A stretch of DNA of 46,907 nucleotides from an actinobacterium SCGC AAA027-J17 (GCA_000383815.1 KB912776.1:16128-63034); one strand, 5' to 3'. Numbered from the stretch's first letter, positions 17,749-26,983 are shown. The notes: generated by a model not told the origin, from the sequence alone. Numbers and translations: made by a program.

Positions 17749-17955
17749 ATGGGATCCATAATCCTTACCGGAATATCACATGGAAAGCATCAATTCTCAC
17801 TTACTTACCCAGAGGTTGATGGCGTCATGATCTGTATGGCGCATTGTAAGTGTGGCTATGAAGTTGAGATTAAAAACTTTAGAAACTATGGCGGGACAAA
17901 AGATCTACAAATGAAGTGGGAGAAACATATTGGGACTTGGAAGGGGTGGGTTTAG
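17749..17955 (+). CDS. 68-aa hypothetical protein downstream of the putative riboswitch
   Basis: SD AGGAAG (17736-17741), 7-nt spacer, ATG; contains CMAHCKCGYEVEI. Confidence 0.6.
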   Translation: MGSIILTGISHGKHQFSLTYPEVDGVMICMAHCKCGYEVEIKNFRNYGGTKDLQMKWEKHIGTWKGWV

Positions 17956-18125
17956 GAGTTAGCTGGCCGATCCTTGTACTTCTCCTCAGCTTCTGCCATT
18001 GCTTTATTTAACATTTCCCAATTTGCTGCCTCAGCTTCTGCATCTTCTCTATCACCATAGATTTCTTGCCATTGCTTGTAAACCTCTTGAGTAATTCGCA
18101 ATCTTTCTGCACGAGGAATTTTCAT
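17952..18125 (-). CDS. 57-aa hypothetical protein (not in ORF track)
   Basis: Hand translation: MKIPRAERLRITQEVYKQWQEIYGDREDAEAEAANWEMLNKAMAEAEEKYKDRPANS*. 4-nt tail overlap with the 68-aa ORF. Confidence 0.6.
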   Translation of the reverse strand: MKIPRAERLRITQEVYKQWQEIYGDREDAEAEAANWEMLNKAMAEAEEKYKDRPANS

Positions 18126-18163
18126 TTACTGGCCTTTAAACTTGAGTATGGAATGAAGCATTT

Positions 18164-19297
18164 CTATAGTATTCCGAATTGCATTTTGATATTGTTTAAA
18201 TTCTTTTGCTCTGTTGACGTAATTTTTCCATCACTCAGAGCTAATTTCTCAATGCCAGATAAGTATTCATTATGAATTTGACGAACTTGCTCAGCTCCTA
18301 GCCCTCCAGCGCCCGCTATTTTTGAAAGTTGTTTGGCTTCTTCACCAGTGATTTTCCCATCACTTAAGCATTGAGTTAAGAGCTCTGTATAGCGCATAGC
18401 AACCTCACTTGAGGCAGTTTGGCCAGATTCTGGCAATTTACGCATCATGTTAGCGAGCCAACCGATTTCACCCTTCTTTAAATTTGAAACACGAGTTTTA
18501 ATCTTGAGACCTGTTGAGGGCAACTCAAATTCAGTGGGTTTGTTGCTGAACTTTAATGATCCGGATTTTTTCAACAAAATTGGTAGAAGTTTTGCCAGCA
18601 ATCGAACGTCACCTAAAGCTGTGTGTGAGTCTTCTTCTGGGATCCCAAAAAAATCGAGAACAGTCGCCAATTTATAATTTGGCAGATCTACTACTTGCCT
18701 AGCCAGCCAAAGCGTATCCACACAAGGAATTGATTTAATGCCTTGGCCAATTCGCGCAAACTCAGCGCCCAGAAAACCATCCTCAAACGCCGCGTGGTGA
18801 GCGACAACAATGGAATTAGATAGACGGGATAACAACTCTGGCGCAAATTCAGCAAATTTTGGTGCATCTAAAATGTCTTCTGGTTTTATATGGTGAATAA
18901 ATGTTGGACCCACTTCTGAGTTCCCTGGATTAATCAGGGTTGAAATTTCATCAATGGCATCGCCACTCTGGGTAATTCTCTTTACTGCAATTTCTATAAT
19001 TCTATGTTGGCTTTTATCTAAACCGGAAGTTTCAAGATCGATAATCGCAAAAGGGATATCAAGAACATTTCCGGTTTTTAAACTTGCATATTCAAATACC
19101 GCACCGCGTGCTGATTCTTGAGCAAAGCCTGATCCTTGAAACTTTTTAAATGCTGATGTGGTTGAAGGAGCAGCTGTGTTTTGCGATCGCTTTTTTTCCG
19201 TATTTTTCCAAATAATATAGAAAATGATTACAATCAGCCAAAAGCCGCCAGTTACTGCCAACATAAGTAAATTCAAAAATATTACGGATTTTTTCAT
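18164..19297 (-). CDS. Membrane-anchored DEDDh 3'-5' exonuclease with TerB-like C-terminal domain
   Basis: N-terminal TM helix; FAIIDLETSGLD, IVVAHHAAFEDGFL, HTALGDV exonuclease motifs; C-term LSDGKITGEEAKQL...ALSDGKITSTEQKNL. Confidence 0.8.
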   Translation of the reverse strand: MKKSVIFLNLLMLAVTGGFWLIVIIFYIIWKNTEKKRSQNTAAPSTTSAFKKFQGSGFAQESARGAVFEYASLKTGNVLDIPFAIIDLETSGLDKSQHRIIEIAVKRITQSGDAIDEISTLINPGNSEVGPTFIHHIKPEDILDAPKFAEFAPELLSRLSNSIVVAHHAAFEDGFLGAEFARIGQGIKSIPCVDTLWLARQVVDLPNYKLATVLDFFGIPEEDSHTALGDVRLLAKLLPILLKKSGSLKFSNKPTEFELPSTGLKIKTRVSNLKKGEIGWLANMMRKLPESGQTASSEVAMRYTELLTQCLSDGKITGEEAKQLSKIAGAGGLGAEQVRQIHNEYLSGIEKLALSDGKITSTEQKNLNNIKMQFGIL

Positions 19298-19974
19298 TTT
19301 ATTGCTCTCTTGACCGGCGGCAGCACCAGCTTTGGTTTATCTGTAGCACCCTCTGCTAACTCATCCTTTATTGCTTTGATGGTGGCCGGAATTCCCTTTT
19401 CATAGGAGTAAAGGGCGAGTGCAAATAAGTGTGCGAAGGCGTAACCATTCTCGGGGGAAAATCTTATGCCTGAGGACTTTTGCCTATTTGAAACACCAAA
19501 GATGAAATCATCTCGATCTGGGTTGGAAAAGGATGAGAGTAGTTTTGAAAATACCCACTCAGTAGTTGCAATGGGCCCTGCAAAGATAAGTCTTTGATTG
19601 GTTAACTTAACCATTCCCTGATCCTTATCCATCTGCATCTCTTCCCCTGGAATCATCCTGCCTTGAAAGGAGCCGACCTTAAAGCGAATACCTGCAACTA
19701 AGGGAATGGAAAAGCCTTGGGAGCCGCCACTAAAGGTTGATGGTGTTCTACCTGCCACATGATAAATACCTTGACCAGTCCATAAAACTAACTCACCTTT
19801 TTTCTGCGCCAATGAGTGATCATCTGGTTCATTGCCAGTTGAGGCGTTGGTGAAGATCTCTAATGCTTGGGTGAGAACCTCATTCTCTCTCTCCCATTCA
19901 TAGAGCTGGCTTTCATAAACAGCCTTTGCTCGTTTTGCTGCTCGCTTGGCTTTGAACTTGGCAATAAATCCCAT
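19294..19974 (-). CDS. Hypothetical protein with possible PH/GRAM-like domain
   Basis: KKGELVLWTGQGIYHV...GMVKLTNQRLIFAG...EWVFSKL. 4-nt overlap with the exonuclease gene. Confidence 0.55.
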   Translation of the reverse strand: MGFIAKFKAKRAAKRAKAVYESQLYEWERENEVLTQALEIFTNASTGNEPDDHSLAQKKGELVLWTGQGIYHVAGRTPSTFSGGSQGFSIPLVAGIRFKVGSFQGRMIPGEEMQMDKDQGMVKLTNQRLIFAGPIATTEWVFSKLLSSFSNPDRDDFIFGVSNRQKSSGIRFSPENGYAFAHLFALALYSYEKGIPATIKAIKDELAEGATDKPKLVLPPVKRAIK

Positions 19975-20004
19975 GGGTTGATTATCTCTTTACTTTGAGT
20001 AATT

Positions 20005-20418
20005 TCATATCTTTATTACCTTATTGATGATGTTGGCTGGCGTGGCAGATCCCCTTAAATCCGCCTCAACATTGTTTGGGATGCCATTGATCTGCGCACT
20101 TGCCACAATTGAAAGCTGGGTTGCGATATCTGCCATGAAGTAGAGGGCAGAAGCCCCTGCCTTATCTAAGATTAACTGCCCTTGGGATAGACGCTCATCT
20201 GAGTACTTTTCTCGATCATTATTATCATCATCTAAGACATCTAGTAGGTATTGTTTAACAGAGAGTGCAATTCCAGTGGAGTTATCCTCTGCTTGGATTA
20301 GCTCTTTTAACTCCTGATCTAATGATGGTTTAAATAACTTGCGCCTTTTTTCTCTGCGCTTTTCATTACGGGAAAACAACCACCAGAAGAATAAAAATAA
20401 GAGTATGAACTCAACCAT
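20005..20418 (-). CDS. Membrane-anchored hypothetical protein
   Basis: N-terminal TM MVEFILLFLFFWWLFS then a basic stretch. SD-like GGAG ahead of ATG; same cluster as the exonuclease. Confidence 0.6.
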   Translation of the reverse strand: MVEFILLFLFFWWLFSRNEKRREKRRKLFKPSLDQELKELIQAEDNSTGIALSVKQYLLDVLDDDNNDREKYSDERLSQGQLILDKAGASALYFMADIATQLSIVASAQINGIPNNVEADLRGSATPANIINKVIKI

Positions 20419-20500
20419 AATTTCTCCACCTTCTCGTATCTGCTGAAACTACTAAATACTATCCACCTCCACTGTCAGTAGTTGGGGCTATCTTTAAAAG

Positions 20501-20671
20501 ATGAATAAAGCGCTAATCTGCCCAGTTTGTGGTGGGGGTGATTTAAAGGAGATTATCTATGGTCTTCCTGATCCTGAAAGCTTTGATTTTGAAAAGTATG
20601 AGGTTGGTGGCTGTTGTATTACCCCAAATGATCCAAAGTATCTATGCCAGTTATGTGGAGCAGTTGGATAA
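20501..20671 (+). CDS. 56-aa zinc-ribbon-like small protein (not in ORF track)
   Basis: Hand translation: MNKALICPVCGGGDLKEIIYGLPDPESFDFEKYEVGGCCITPNDPKYLCQLCGAVG*. CPVC and CQLC knuckles; promoter TATCTT-N6-ATG. Confidence 0.7.
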   Translation: MNKALICPVCGGGDLKEIIYGLPDPESFDFEKYEVGGCCITPNDPKYLCQLCGAVG

Positions 20672-20693
20672 GGTGAAGTGAGGATTAATTTAC

Positions 20694-21878
20694 TTACTCA
20701 GATCTTAAAAGCTCAACTGCAATCTTGCCAATTATTGGATATGCCTTACTCCACTCAACTCCAAAGAGTGATTTAAATCCATCTTCAAAACCTAAAACTG
20801 TTGTCTGCTTATGAAGATCTAGCAAGATGGCAGGTCCCTTAAAGGCAACTAAAACCTCCATAATTCGACTCCCTAAGTTATAGGAGTAGTAATTATCAAC
20901 GCCTCGCCAATAATCTTTATTGCCTTGCATATCTAAAAATCTATCCACAAAGGCTTGGTTTACTACTGAGTTTGAACCAGAGATATTTCGCGCATCAAGT
21001 TTTCGCCACTTCATATACTCATCGTAGGAGGCGTGTGACATAGTTAAGTTTTGTACCAGGCTAGCACCACCTTCAATAATCCAAGATGGTGGCCACTCTT
21101 TAATTTGAGTGCCAGCAGGTGTTGAGTGGGCACGTTGCATAGCATGGAAAAACTCATGGGCATCTAATTGACCAAGTGTCCAACGGGCCTCACCCATTGG
21201 ATCCCCATTTTTTGTTCTAGGAACTCCTTGCAAGATAAAGGCGACGCCATTATTTGCAGTCACCTGCTTTGCGCCAAAGCAATCATTTGAGCAGTTGCTG
21301 GTAACTAATCGACCATTCTCATTACGATCTAACTCTTTGTAAGCATTTGCATCAACAATTGATTTAATCTTCTCCTCTGCCCAACCCATATCCTCAATTG
21401 AGTACTGGATCAGATAAACATCATCTGGGGTTTTATATGAAGAAAATGCTCTAGAGACCAAGGAGTAGGCAATCTCTGGGGTTTTATAACCTGGCTCCTG
21501 ACTCTTTGGTCCGATAAATACTGTTACATTTTTAAGATTTGATTTACCCCGGGCAATCTCATCTGCAGTTAGTTTCCAAGCGGTATAGGGGATGTGTTCA
21601 CGGTTTTGATATAGCTCATCAAAATCCTTAACTGTAATCACCTTTGGTACAAAGGCTGTGGTTGGCTTTTGGGCAGGTGTGCTTTTCTTTACCGCAATAC
21701 CCTTACTCCAAATAAGTTTGCTACCAGATTTAATACATTTGTACTTACTTCCTGATGAGATTGTGCTTTGACCAACCTTTTTACAGGTAGCACCTGGCTT
21801 AACTGAGGCTGATGCTGTTGAGGCGTTTGTGGCAACGGTAAGGGTCAAAATAAGTAGACCAGTTAATACCTGCTTCAT
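20694..21878 (-). CDS. Secreted HExxH metallopeptidase-like protein
   Basis: Signal peptide; DAHEFFHAMQRAH and downstream WIIEGGAS fit HExxH...E; N-terminal TCKKVGQSTISSGSKYKCIKSGSKLIW domain. Confidence 0.7.
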   Translation of the reverse strand: MKQVLTGLLILTLTVATNASTASASVKPGATCKKVGQSTISSGSKYKCIKSGSKLIWSKGIAVKKSTPAQKPTTAFVPKVITVKDFDELYQNREHIPYTAWKLTADEIARGKSNLKNVTVFIGPKSQEPGYKTPEIAYSLVSRAFSSYKTPDDVYLIQYSIEDMGWAEEKIKSIVDANAYKELDRNENGRLVTSNCSNDCFGAKQVTANNGVAFILQGVPRTKNGDPMGEARWTLGQLDAHEFFHAMQRAHSTPAGTQIKEWPPSWIIEGGASLVQNLTMSHASYDEYMKWRKLDARNISGSNSVVNQAFVDRFLDMQGNKDYWRGVDNYYSYNLGSRIMEVLVAFKGPAILLDLHKQTTVLGFEDGFKSLFGVEWSKAYPIIGKIAVELLRSE

Positions 21879-21969
21879 GCCGATAAGGGTATCAATATCT
21901 AATGGGTGAATAAGTAAGGGCAGGATTACTGTTGTTGGTTTAACTCCAAAGCTTGGTAGATAAAAACTG

Positions 21970-22425
21970 TTAAGGATTTAAAAGGGTAAGCGCAGCAATT
22001 GCTGCATCAAATCCTTTATCCTCTTTTGATCCCGCTGCCCCAGAGCGAGCTTGTGCTTGAGATAGATCATCACACATTAAAACACCAAAGCCAACTGGTT
22101 TTGATCTACTTAATGAAACATCCATAACACCTTGGGTTACTCCTTGGCAGATGTAATCAAAGTGTGGGGTCTCACCCTTTAGTACTAAACCAACAACTAC
22201 AACTAGATCTGCTCCCTTATCTAGAGCTAATTGAGCAGCAAGTGGTAATTCAAAGGAGCCAGCAACATAGGAGATCTTAATCTTTTCAATACCACCACTT
22301 TTTAATCCCTTAACTGCGCCATCAATTAATGATTGGCAGATCTCTGGGTGCCAAGAGGATGAGATAACTTGGGCGACAAGCTTTGAGTGATTACCAATCT
22401 CAACCTTGGGTGCATTATTTAACAT
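21970..22425 (-). CDS. ribH: 6,7-dimethyl-8-ribityllumazine synthase
   Basis: VAGSFELPLAAQ, VLKGETPHFDYIC, VGFGVL. Last gene of the rib operon. Confidence 0.95.
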   Translation of the reverse strand: MLNNAPKVEIGNHSKLVAQVISSSWHPEICQSLIDGAVKGLKSGGIEKIKISYVAGSFELPLAAQLALDKGADLVVVVGLVLKGETPHFDYICQGVTQGVMDVSLSRSKPVGFGVLMCDDLSQAQARSGAAGSKEDKGFDAAIAALTLLNP

Positions 22426-23623
22426 TAAGTGATCCTCCTAATTTGTGTTTAAGTAATTGCGCTTTGCTATTTAAATAAGCCAGGTTGTGCGCAGTTGGTG
22501 TGGTGATTAACTCAACCCTTGAGTACTTAATCCCTGCTTGATCTAATGCTTCGGTTTTGGCTGGGTTGTTTGTTAATAGCTTTATGCTATTTATGCCAAG
22601 TGCCTTAATAATTGCAACTGCATCAATGTAACTTCTCTCATCTGCTAAGTGACCAAGAGATAGATTTGCTGCCACCGTATCAAGCCCTGAATCTTGTAAT
22701 GCATAAGCTTTAACCTTTTCTGCCAGCCCAATTCCTCGCCCCTCATGATCTTTAAGGTAGATAATCAAACCAGAGCCTGATCTTTCAATCTGATCAATAG
22801 ATTGTGATAGCTGAGCGCCACAATCACAACGAGCAGAGCCAAATACATCACCTGTTAAACACTCAGAGTGAATACGGGTTAATAGATTCTCCCCAGTTAT
22901 TTTGCCAAAGGATAAAACTGCATGATCTGCACCATTTTGTGAGCGGTAGGTAGTAATTTGCCAATCTTTATCTGCCATTGGCAGCTTTGCCCAGGTAAAG
23001 CTGGTGGCTGCTTTTTTGATCTCAGCCTTTGGTGAGTTTTCAATGATCTCCTCAATTGAGATCTTCTTTATATTGTGTTGGTTAGCAAACTCAGTAAGTA
23101 ATTGCCCACGCATCATCGTGCCATCATCATTTACCAACTCACAGATCACAGCAACTGGATATGTGTTGGTTAAATTACAAAGTGCCACCCCAGCCTCAGT
23201 ATGTCCGGCACGCTCTGCTAATCCACCATCTACTGCAACAAGTGGAAAAATATGACCTGGTCTTAAAAATTGATCACTCTTTGCATTATCACTTGCTAGA
23301 GCACGCAAGGTATTTGCCCGCTCCTTAGCACTGATTCCAGTTGTGCGATCTTTAACTGAATCAACTGAGACGGTAAAGGCGGTGGTGTGGTTATCCTCAT
23401 TATTTGCCACCATCATTGGCAGCTTTAACTGCCTAGCAATATCACTTGTAAGGGCAGCACATATCACCCCTGAGGTGTGACGGACCATAAATGCAATCTG
23501 CTCCGTTGTAATACCACCAGCTTGGCCAATTAGATCACCCTCATCCTCGCGATCTTTTGAGTCGGTGACAATTACAAATTTACCCGCCTTAAAATCAGCT
23601 AACGCATCTTTGAAATCACTCAT
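22415..23623 (-). CDS. ribBA: Bifunctional DHBP synthase / GTP cyclohydrolase II
   Basis: DREDEGDL, GHTEAGVALC (RibB); RIHSECLTGDVFGSARCDCG, DHEGRGIGL (RibA). Confidence 0.96.
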   Translation of the reverse strand: MSDFKDALADFKAGKFVIVTDSKDREDEGDLIGQAGGITTEQIAFMVRHTSGVICAALTSDIARQLKLPMMVANNEDNHTTAFTVSVDSVKDRTTGISAKERANTLRALASDNAKSDQFLRPGHIFPLVAVDGGLAERAGHTEAGVALCNLTNTYPVAVICELVNDDGTMMRGQLLTEFANQHNIKKISIEEIIENSPKAEIKKAATSFTWAKLPMADKDWQITTYRSQNGADHAVLSFGKITGENLLTRIHSECLTGDVFGSARCDCGAQLSQSIDQIERSGSGLIIYLKDHEGRGIGLAEKVKAYALQDSGLDTVAANLSLGHLADERSYIDAVAIIKALGINSIKLLTNNPAKTEALDQAGIKYSRVELITTPTAHNLAYLNSKAQLLKHKLGGSLNVK

Positions 23624-24231
23624 TTATCACCTGCGCTTTTTTTATTTACTAACCGCTCCACATACTTAGCCAAGATATCAACCTCAATATTTACAAGATC
23701 TGCTGGGGACTTTTTACCCAAATTTGTTAACTCAAGAGTTTGTGGGATCAACCAAACTGTAATTGTGTTTTTACCATCATCAAGCTCACCTACGGTGAGG
23801 GACACCCCATCAATTGCAATTGATCCTTGGGGAACTACATAACGCATCTTCTCCTCTGGAATTGTTACAGAAAGTGCTACCCATTTTTCAGCAGGTTTAA
23901 TTTCGGCAACCTTGCCGATGCAATCAACATGTCCTTGCACAATATGACCACCTAGGGGTTCACCCGCCTTTGTTGCTAGCTCTAGATTTACTAGATCACC
24001 TTTAGTAAGCGAACCAATTGCAGTTAACTTTAAGGTTTGCACCATCACATCAACACTAAATTGCTGATTATCAAAGGCTGTAACAGATAGACAGGTGCCA
24101 TTTACCGATACAGAGTCGCCAATTTGTATCTGCCCACAGATCTTGGCATCTTTAATGGTTAATTGTGCATACTCACTACCTTTAGTAATCGCCTCTACTA
24201 CCCCAAGGGATGAAATTAAGCCGGTAAACAT
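23620..24231 (-). CDS. ribE: Riboflavin synthase alpha chain
   Basis: MFTGLISSLG, VNGTCLSV, GGHIVQGHVD, IDGVSLTV. Confidence 0.95.
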   Translation of the reverse strand: MFTGLISSLGVVEAITKGSEYAQLTIKDAKICGQIQIGDSVSVNGTCLSVTAFDNQQFSVDVMVQTLKLTAIGSLTKGDLVNLELATKAGEPLGGHIVQGHVDCIGKVAEIKPAEKWVALSVTIPEEKMRYVVPQGSIAIDGVSLTVGELDDGKNTITVWLIPQTLELTNLGKKSPADLVNIEVDILAKYVERLVNKKSAGDK

Positions 24232-25248
24232 CTACTTAACCACCTTTGCATAAAGAGTGGTTTTAATATCACTGCCAATCTTTTCAACCTCTTGAACTTC
24301 AAAATCTATTCGCTCATTAATTGTGTTGATGCCAAGCGGGGAGACAAAGTTAACTCCATCCCCTAATACAGTTGGTGCTTGATATAAAATTACCTCATCT
24401 ACAACATGTGCTTTAAGAAGGGCAGAGATAAGGGCAGGACCTGCCTCAACCATCACCCGATTAAAGCCACGTTTATTTAACTCACCTATTAATCGATCTA
24501 CTCCATAATCTTTTATCAGGGTTAGATCAGCTCCTCTTTTTATTAACTTTGAATTTGGTGAGATCTCGCGTTGTCCAACAACAAAGATGGCAGGATCTTT
24601 GCCTTGCCCCTTACTTGTTAACTCTGGGTCATCTGCTAATACAGTTCCAGTTGAGGTAATAATTGCATCAACTTGCGAGCGCAGCCTTGCCACATCATCC
24701 CTTGATTGCTCAGATGTTATCCACTTTGAAGAGCTATCTGCTGCTGCAATCTTGCCATCGAGTGTGGCTGCTATTTTTATGATAATCCTTGGCCGATTTA
24801 ATTTAATCTTTGTTAACCAATCACGGTTGGTATCAGCTGCATACTCTGTAAGTAATCCGCCCTCAACCTCAATACCAGCATCTGCTAATGCCTTTGCCCC
24901 ACCTTGGGCGATTGGGTTTGGATCATTAAGTGCGAAGTAAACCTTTTTTATCCCACTTTTAATTATTATTTGGCTACAGGCTGGGTTTTTACCAATGTGA
25001 TTACATGGCTCAAGGGAGAGATATAAGGTGGCTTTTGTTAGATCAACCTTGGCATTGTTAATTGCAATCACCTCAGCATGCTCTGCCCCTAGGTGAACAC
25101 CTTGAGAGATTAATTTATTATCTTGATCTACTAATACTGCGCCAACTATTGGGTTTGGAAAGGTGTGAGATAAGCCAGCCTTTGAGATAGTGATGGCATG
25201 GTGTAACCACTCTTGGTGGATTGAGCTAACACTTTTTGTAGCTAACAC
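24232..25248 (-). CDS. ribD: Bifunctional riboflavin deaminase/reductase
   Basis: HAEVIAINNA, LEPCNHIGKNPAC, reductase domain IIIKIAATLDGKIA. GTG start. Confidence 0.95.
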   Translation of the reverse strand: MLATKSVSSIHQEWLHHAITISKAGLSHTFPNPIVGAVLVDQDNKLISQGVHLGAEHAEVIAINNAKVDLTKATLYLSLEPCNHIGKNPACSQIIIKSGIKKVYFALNDPNPIAQGGAKALADAGIEVEGGLLTEYAADTNRDWLTKIKLNRPRIIIKIAATLDGKIAAADSSSKWITSEQSRDDVARLRSQVDAIITSTGTVLADDPELTSKGQGKDPAIFVVGQREISPNSKLIKRGADLTLIKDYGVDRLIGELNKRGFNRVMVEAGPALISALLKAHVVDEVILYQAPTVLGDGVNFVSPLGINTINERIDFEVQEVEKIGSDIKTTLYAKVVK

Positions 25249-25348
25249 CTTTTATTAACTGCCTCTCCCGTAGAAAAACATATTGTTGCGTTTTTCGGGA
25301 TGGCAAGGCTTTGGGCTAAATGCGCAAATTACGCATGCCCAAATCGAT

Positions 25349-25478
25349 GTTGAATCTCTCTCATCCGGACTTTAACCGTCGGTTTAGGAATTTCACCTTA
25401 TCCACCAACCAATGGCTTTGGTTGGGTCGCAGACTTTAACTGCCGGTTCGGAATTACACCGACCCCGAAATACAACAG
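25349..25478 (-). promoter_or_regulatory. FMN riboswitch (RFN element) upstream of ribD
   Basis: Minus strand: CGGGGTCGGTGTAATTCCGAACCGGCAGTTAAAGTCTGCGACCC...GGATAAGGTGAAATTCCTAAACCGACGGTTAAAGTCCGGATGAGAGA, the RFN consensus. Confidence 0.95.
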
Positions 25479-25540
25479 GGCAAATCTTACTCTCTAGGTG
25501 TTGGGATTGGTAAATCTAAGCGCACATAGGCTGCTTACTC

Positions 25541-25855
25541 TTAAAGGCTAAAGCCTGCCTGCTTACTTGGAGTAACAAACAAGATTAGGTTGTAGATCGG
25601 CACCAAGATAAACCAACCACTCTTGCCAACATCATGAACCCGTCTTACCGCAACAGCTAGAGTTGGAATTAATGTGCCAAAGGCGATGATATTTGCGCCA
25701 AGATCACCAAATGATAATTGGGCAATAATTACTGCGATGTTGGTGGTTAAAATAAAGTACCAGTACTGAGATCTAGTAGATACCCCAGAAAAATCGGCGT
25801 AACGGTTTAAGCCATCCTTTAATGCCAGCCAAAATGCTGGTTGATTTTGTTCCAC
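25541..25855 (-). CDS. DUF805-family membrane protein
   Basis: NRYADFSGVSTRSQYWYFIL...RRVHDVGKSGWFILVPIYNLILF. Confidence 0.85.
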   Translation of the reverse strand: MEQNQPAFWLALKDGLNRYADFSGVSTRSQYWYFILTTNIAVIIAQLSFGDLGANIIAFGTLIPTLAVAVRRVHDVGKSGWFILVPIYNLILFVTPSKQAGFSL

Positions 25856-25905
25856 AAGATAAAACTACCCCACACTTTGCCAAAATCAGCGCTACCATCA
25901 TCCTT

Positions 25906-26376
25906 ATGATTAAAAGAGGCTTAGAGTTAACTCGGTATGCGGTGGTAATTCCATCGGTGGCTGCGATCTTAGGCGCCCTACTTTTGATGGTGCAGGGCTC
26001 AATTGAGATGATGGTGGTGATCTTTGAGGCGATCTTTGAATCCTCATCCTTAAAGCAAAGCATTGTTGATGTCTTAACAGCGGTTGATGCCATTTTGCTT
26101 GGCACCGTTTTGTTAGTTATTGGTTACGGCTTGTATGAGTTGTTTATTGATACTGAGATTAAGGTGCCGGCCTGGCTTAGAGTTGATGATTTAGATGATT
26201 TGAAATCAAAGTTAATTGGGGTAGTAGTTGCCATTATTGCAGTGGTCTTTGTTGGAATCTTTGTTGATGCTAATCGGGCAGATGAGATTATTGAGTATGG
26301 GGTTGGAGCAGGAGCATTAGTTGCCGGCCTTGCCCTCTTTGCCTTTGCTACTAAGAAAAGTAAGGAAAAGAAGTAA
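25906..26376 (+). CDS. UPF0114 (YqhA-like) membrane protein
   Basis: GLELTRYAVVIPSVAAILGALLLM...DAILLGTVLLVIGYGLYELFID. ATG 25906 with TACCAT-N7. Confidence 0.8.
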   Translation: MIKRGLELTRYAVVIPSVAAILGALLLMVQGSIEMMVVIFEAIFESSSLKQSIVDVLTAVDAILLGTVLLVIGYGLYELFIDTEIKVPAWLRVDDLDDLKSKLIGVVVAIIAVVFVGIFVDANRADEIIEYGVGAGALVAGLALFAFATKKSKEKK

Positions 26377-26381
26377 AGCCT

Positions 26382-26795
26382 TTATCTTTTAAAAGCTTTT
26401 CTTAAGTAAGTACCTGCCCCTGTGCACCATATCGCCCAGATAACTAAGGGTGGTTGGAAAAACAATCTAAGTAATCGCTTTTGATCTGTATCTAAGCCAA
26501 AGGCATCTATCTGATTTAAATATTGATTTATATTTCCTGGAAAGATTAGTATGAAAAATAAGCCAACTAATAGACCAATAAGTTGGCGGTATTGGGTGAG
26601 AAAAAAGGTGGTGGTAATTAAGGCAATACCCAGCGCTATCTCAACAACACCGGAAGACACAACTACAAAATCAGGATCAAGTGGCAGATAGGTCGGAACC
26701 TGGGCTAGAAATTCCTGCCGATTTGAATCAAGGTGGGAGGCACCAGCTGAGGTTAGAAAGGCACCCAAAGTTAACTGCAGTAACTTCTTAATCAA
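26382..26795 (-). CDS. DoxX-like membrane protein
   Basis: Small 4-TM protein: ASHLDSNRQEFLAQVPTYLP, VVSSGVVEIALGIALI. Confidence 0.6.
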   Translation of the reverse strand: MIKKLLQLTLGAFLTSAGASHLDSNRQEFLAQVPTYLPLDPDFVVVSSGVVEIALGIALITTTFFLTQYRQLIGLLVGLFFILIFPGNINQYLNQIDAFGLDTDQKRLLRLFFQPPLVIWAIWCTGAGTYLRKAFKR

Positions 26796-26823
26796 AGTAG
26801 ATACCTCTCAAGAGCTGTTCTGA

Positions 26824-26976
26824 TCAATACTGCTCTAATTCTGCCGCTTTTTTTCTTACCTTTTTAACAATTTGCTCAATACCTCGATTGGTCAGAGCTC
26901 TACCAGATAGATCGTAAACCAACTCCTTCTTAAGATCTATATCTTTACCTAGGCGATACTTAGAACTTCTTGCCAT
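26824..26976 (-). CDS. 50-aa small protein (not in ORF track), partner of the ParD-like gene
   Basis: Hand translation: MARSSKYRLGKDIDLKKELVYDLSGRALTNRGIEQIVKKVRKKAAELEQY*. Starts 7 nt after the upstream stop. Confidence 0.6.
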   Translation of the reverse strand: MARSSKYRLGKDIDLKKELVYDLSGRALTNRGIEQIVKKVRKKAAELEQY

Positions 26977-26983
26977 CAGCTGC

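Noticed and set aside
25773-26105. 110-aa minus-strand ORF opposite UPF0114 gene
   Set aside because: Antisense to a convincing membrane protein and overlaps DUF805; no family features.
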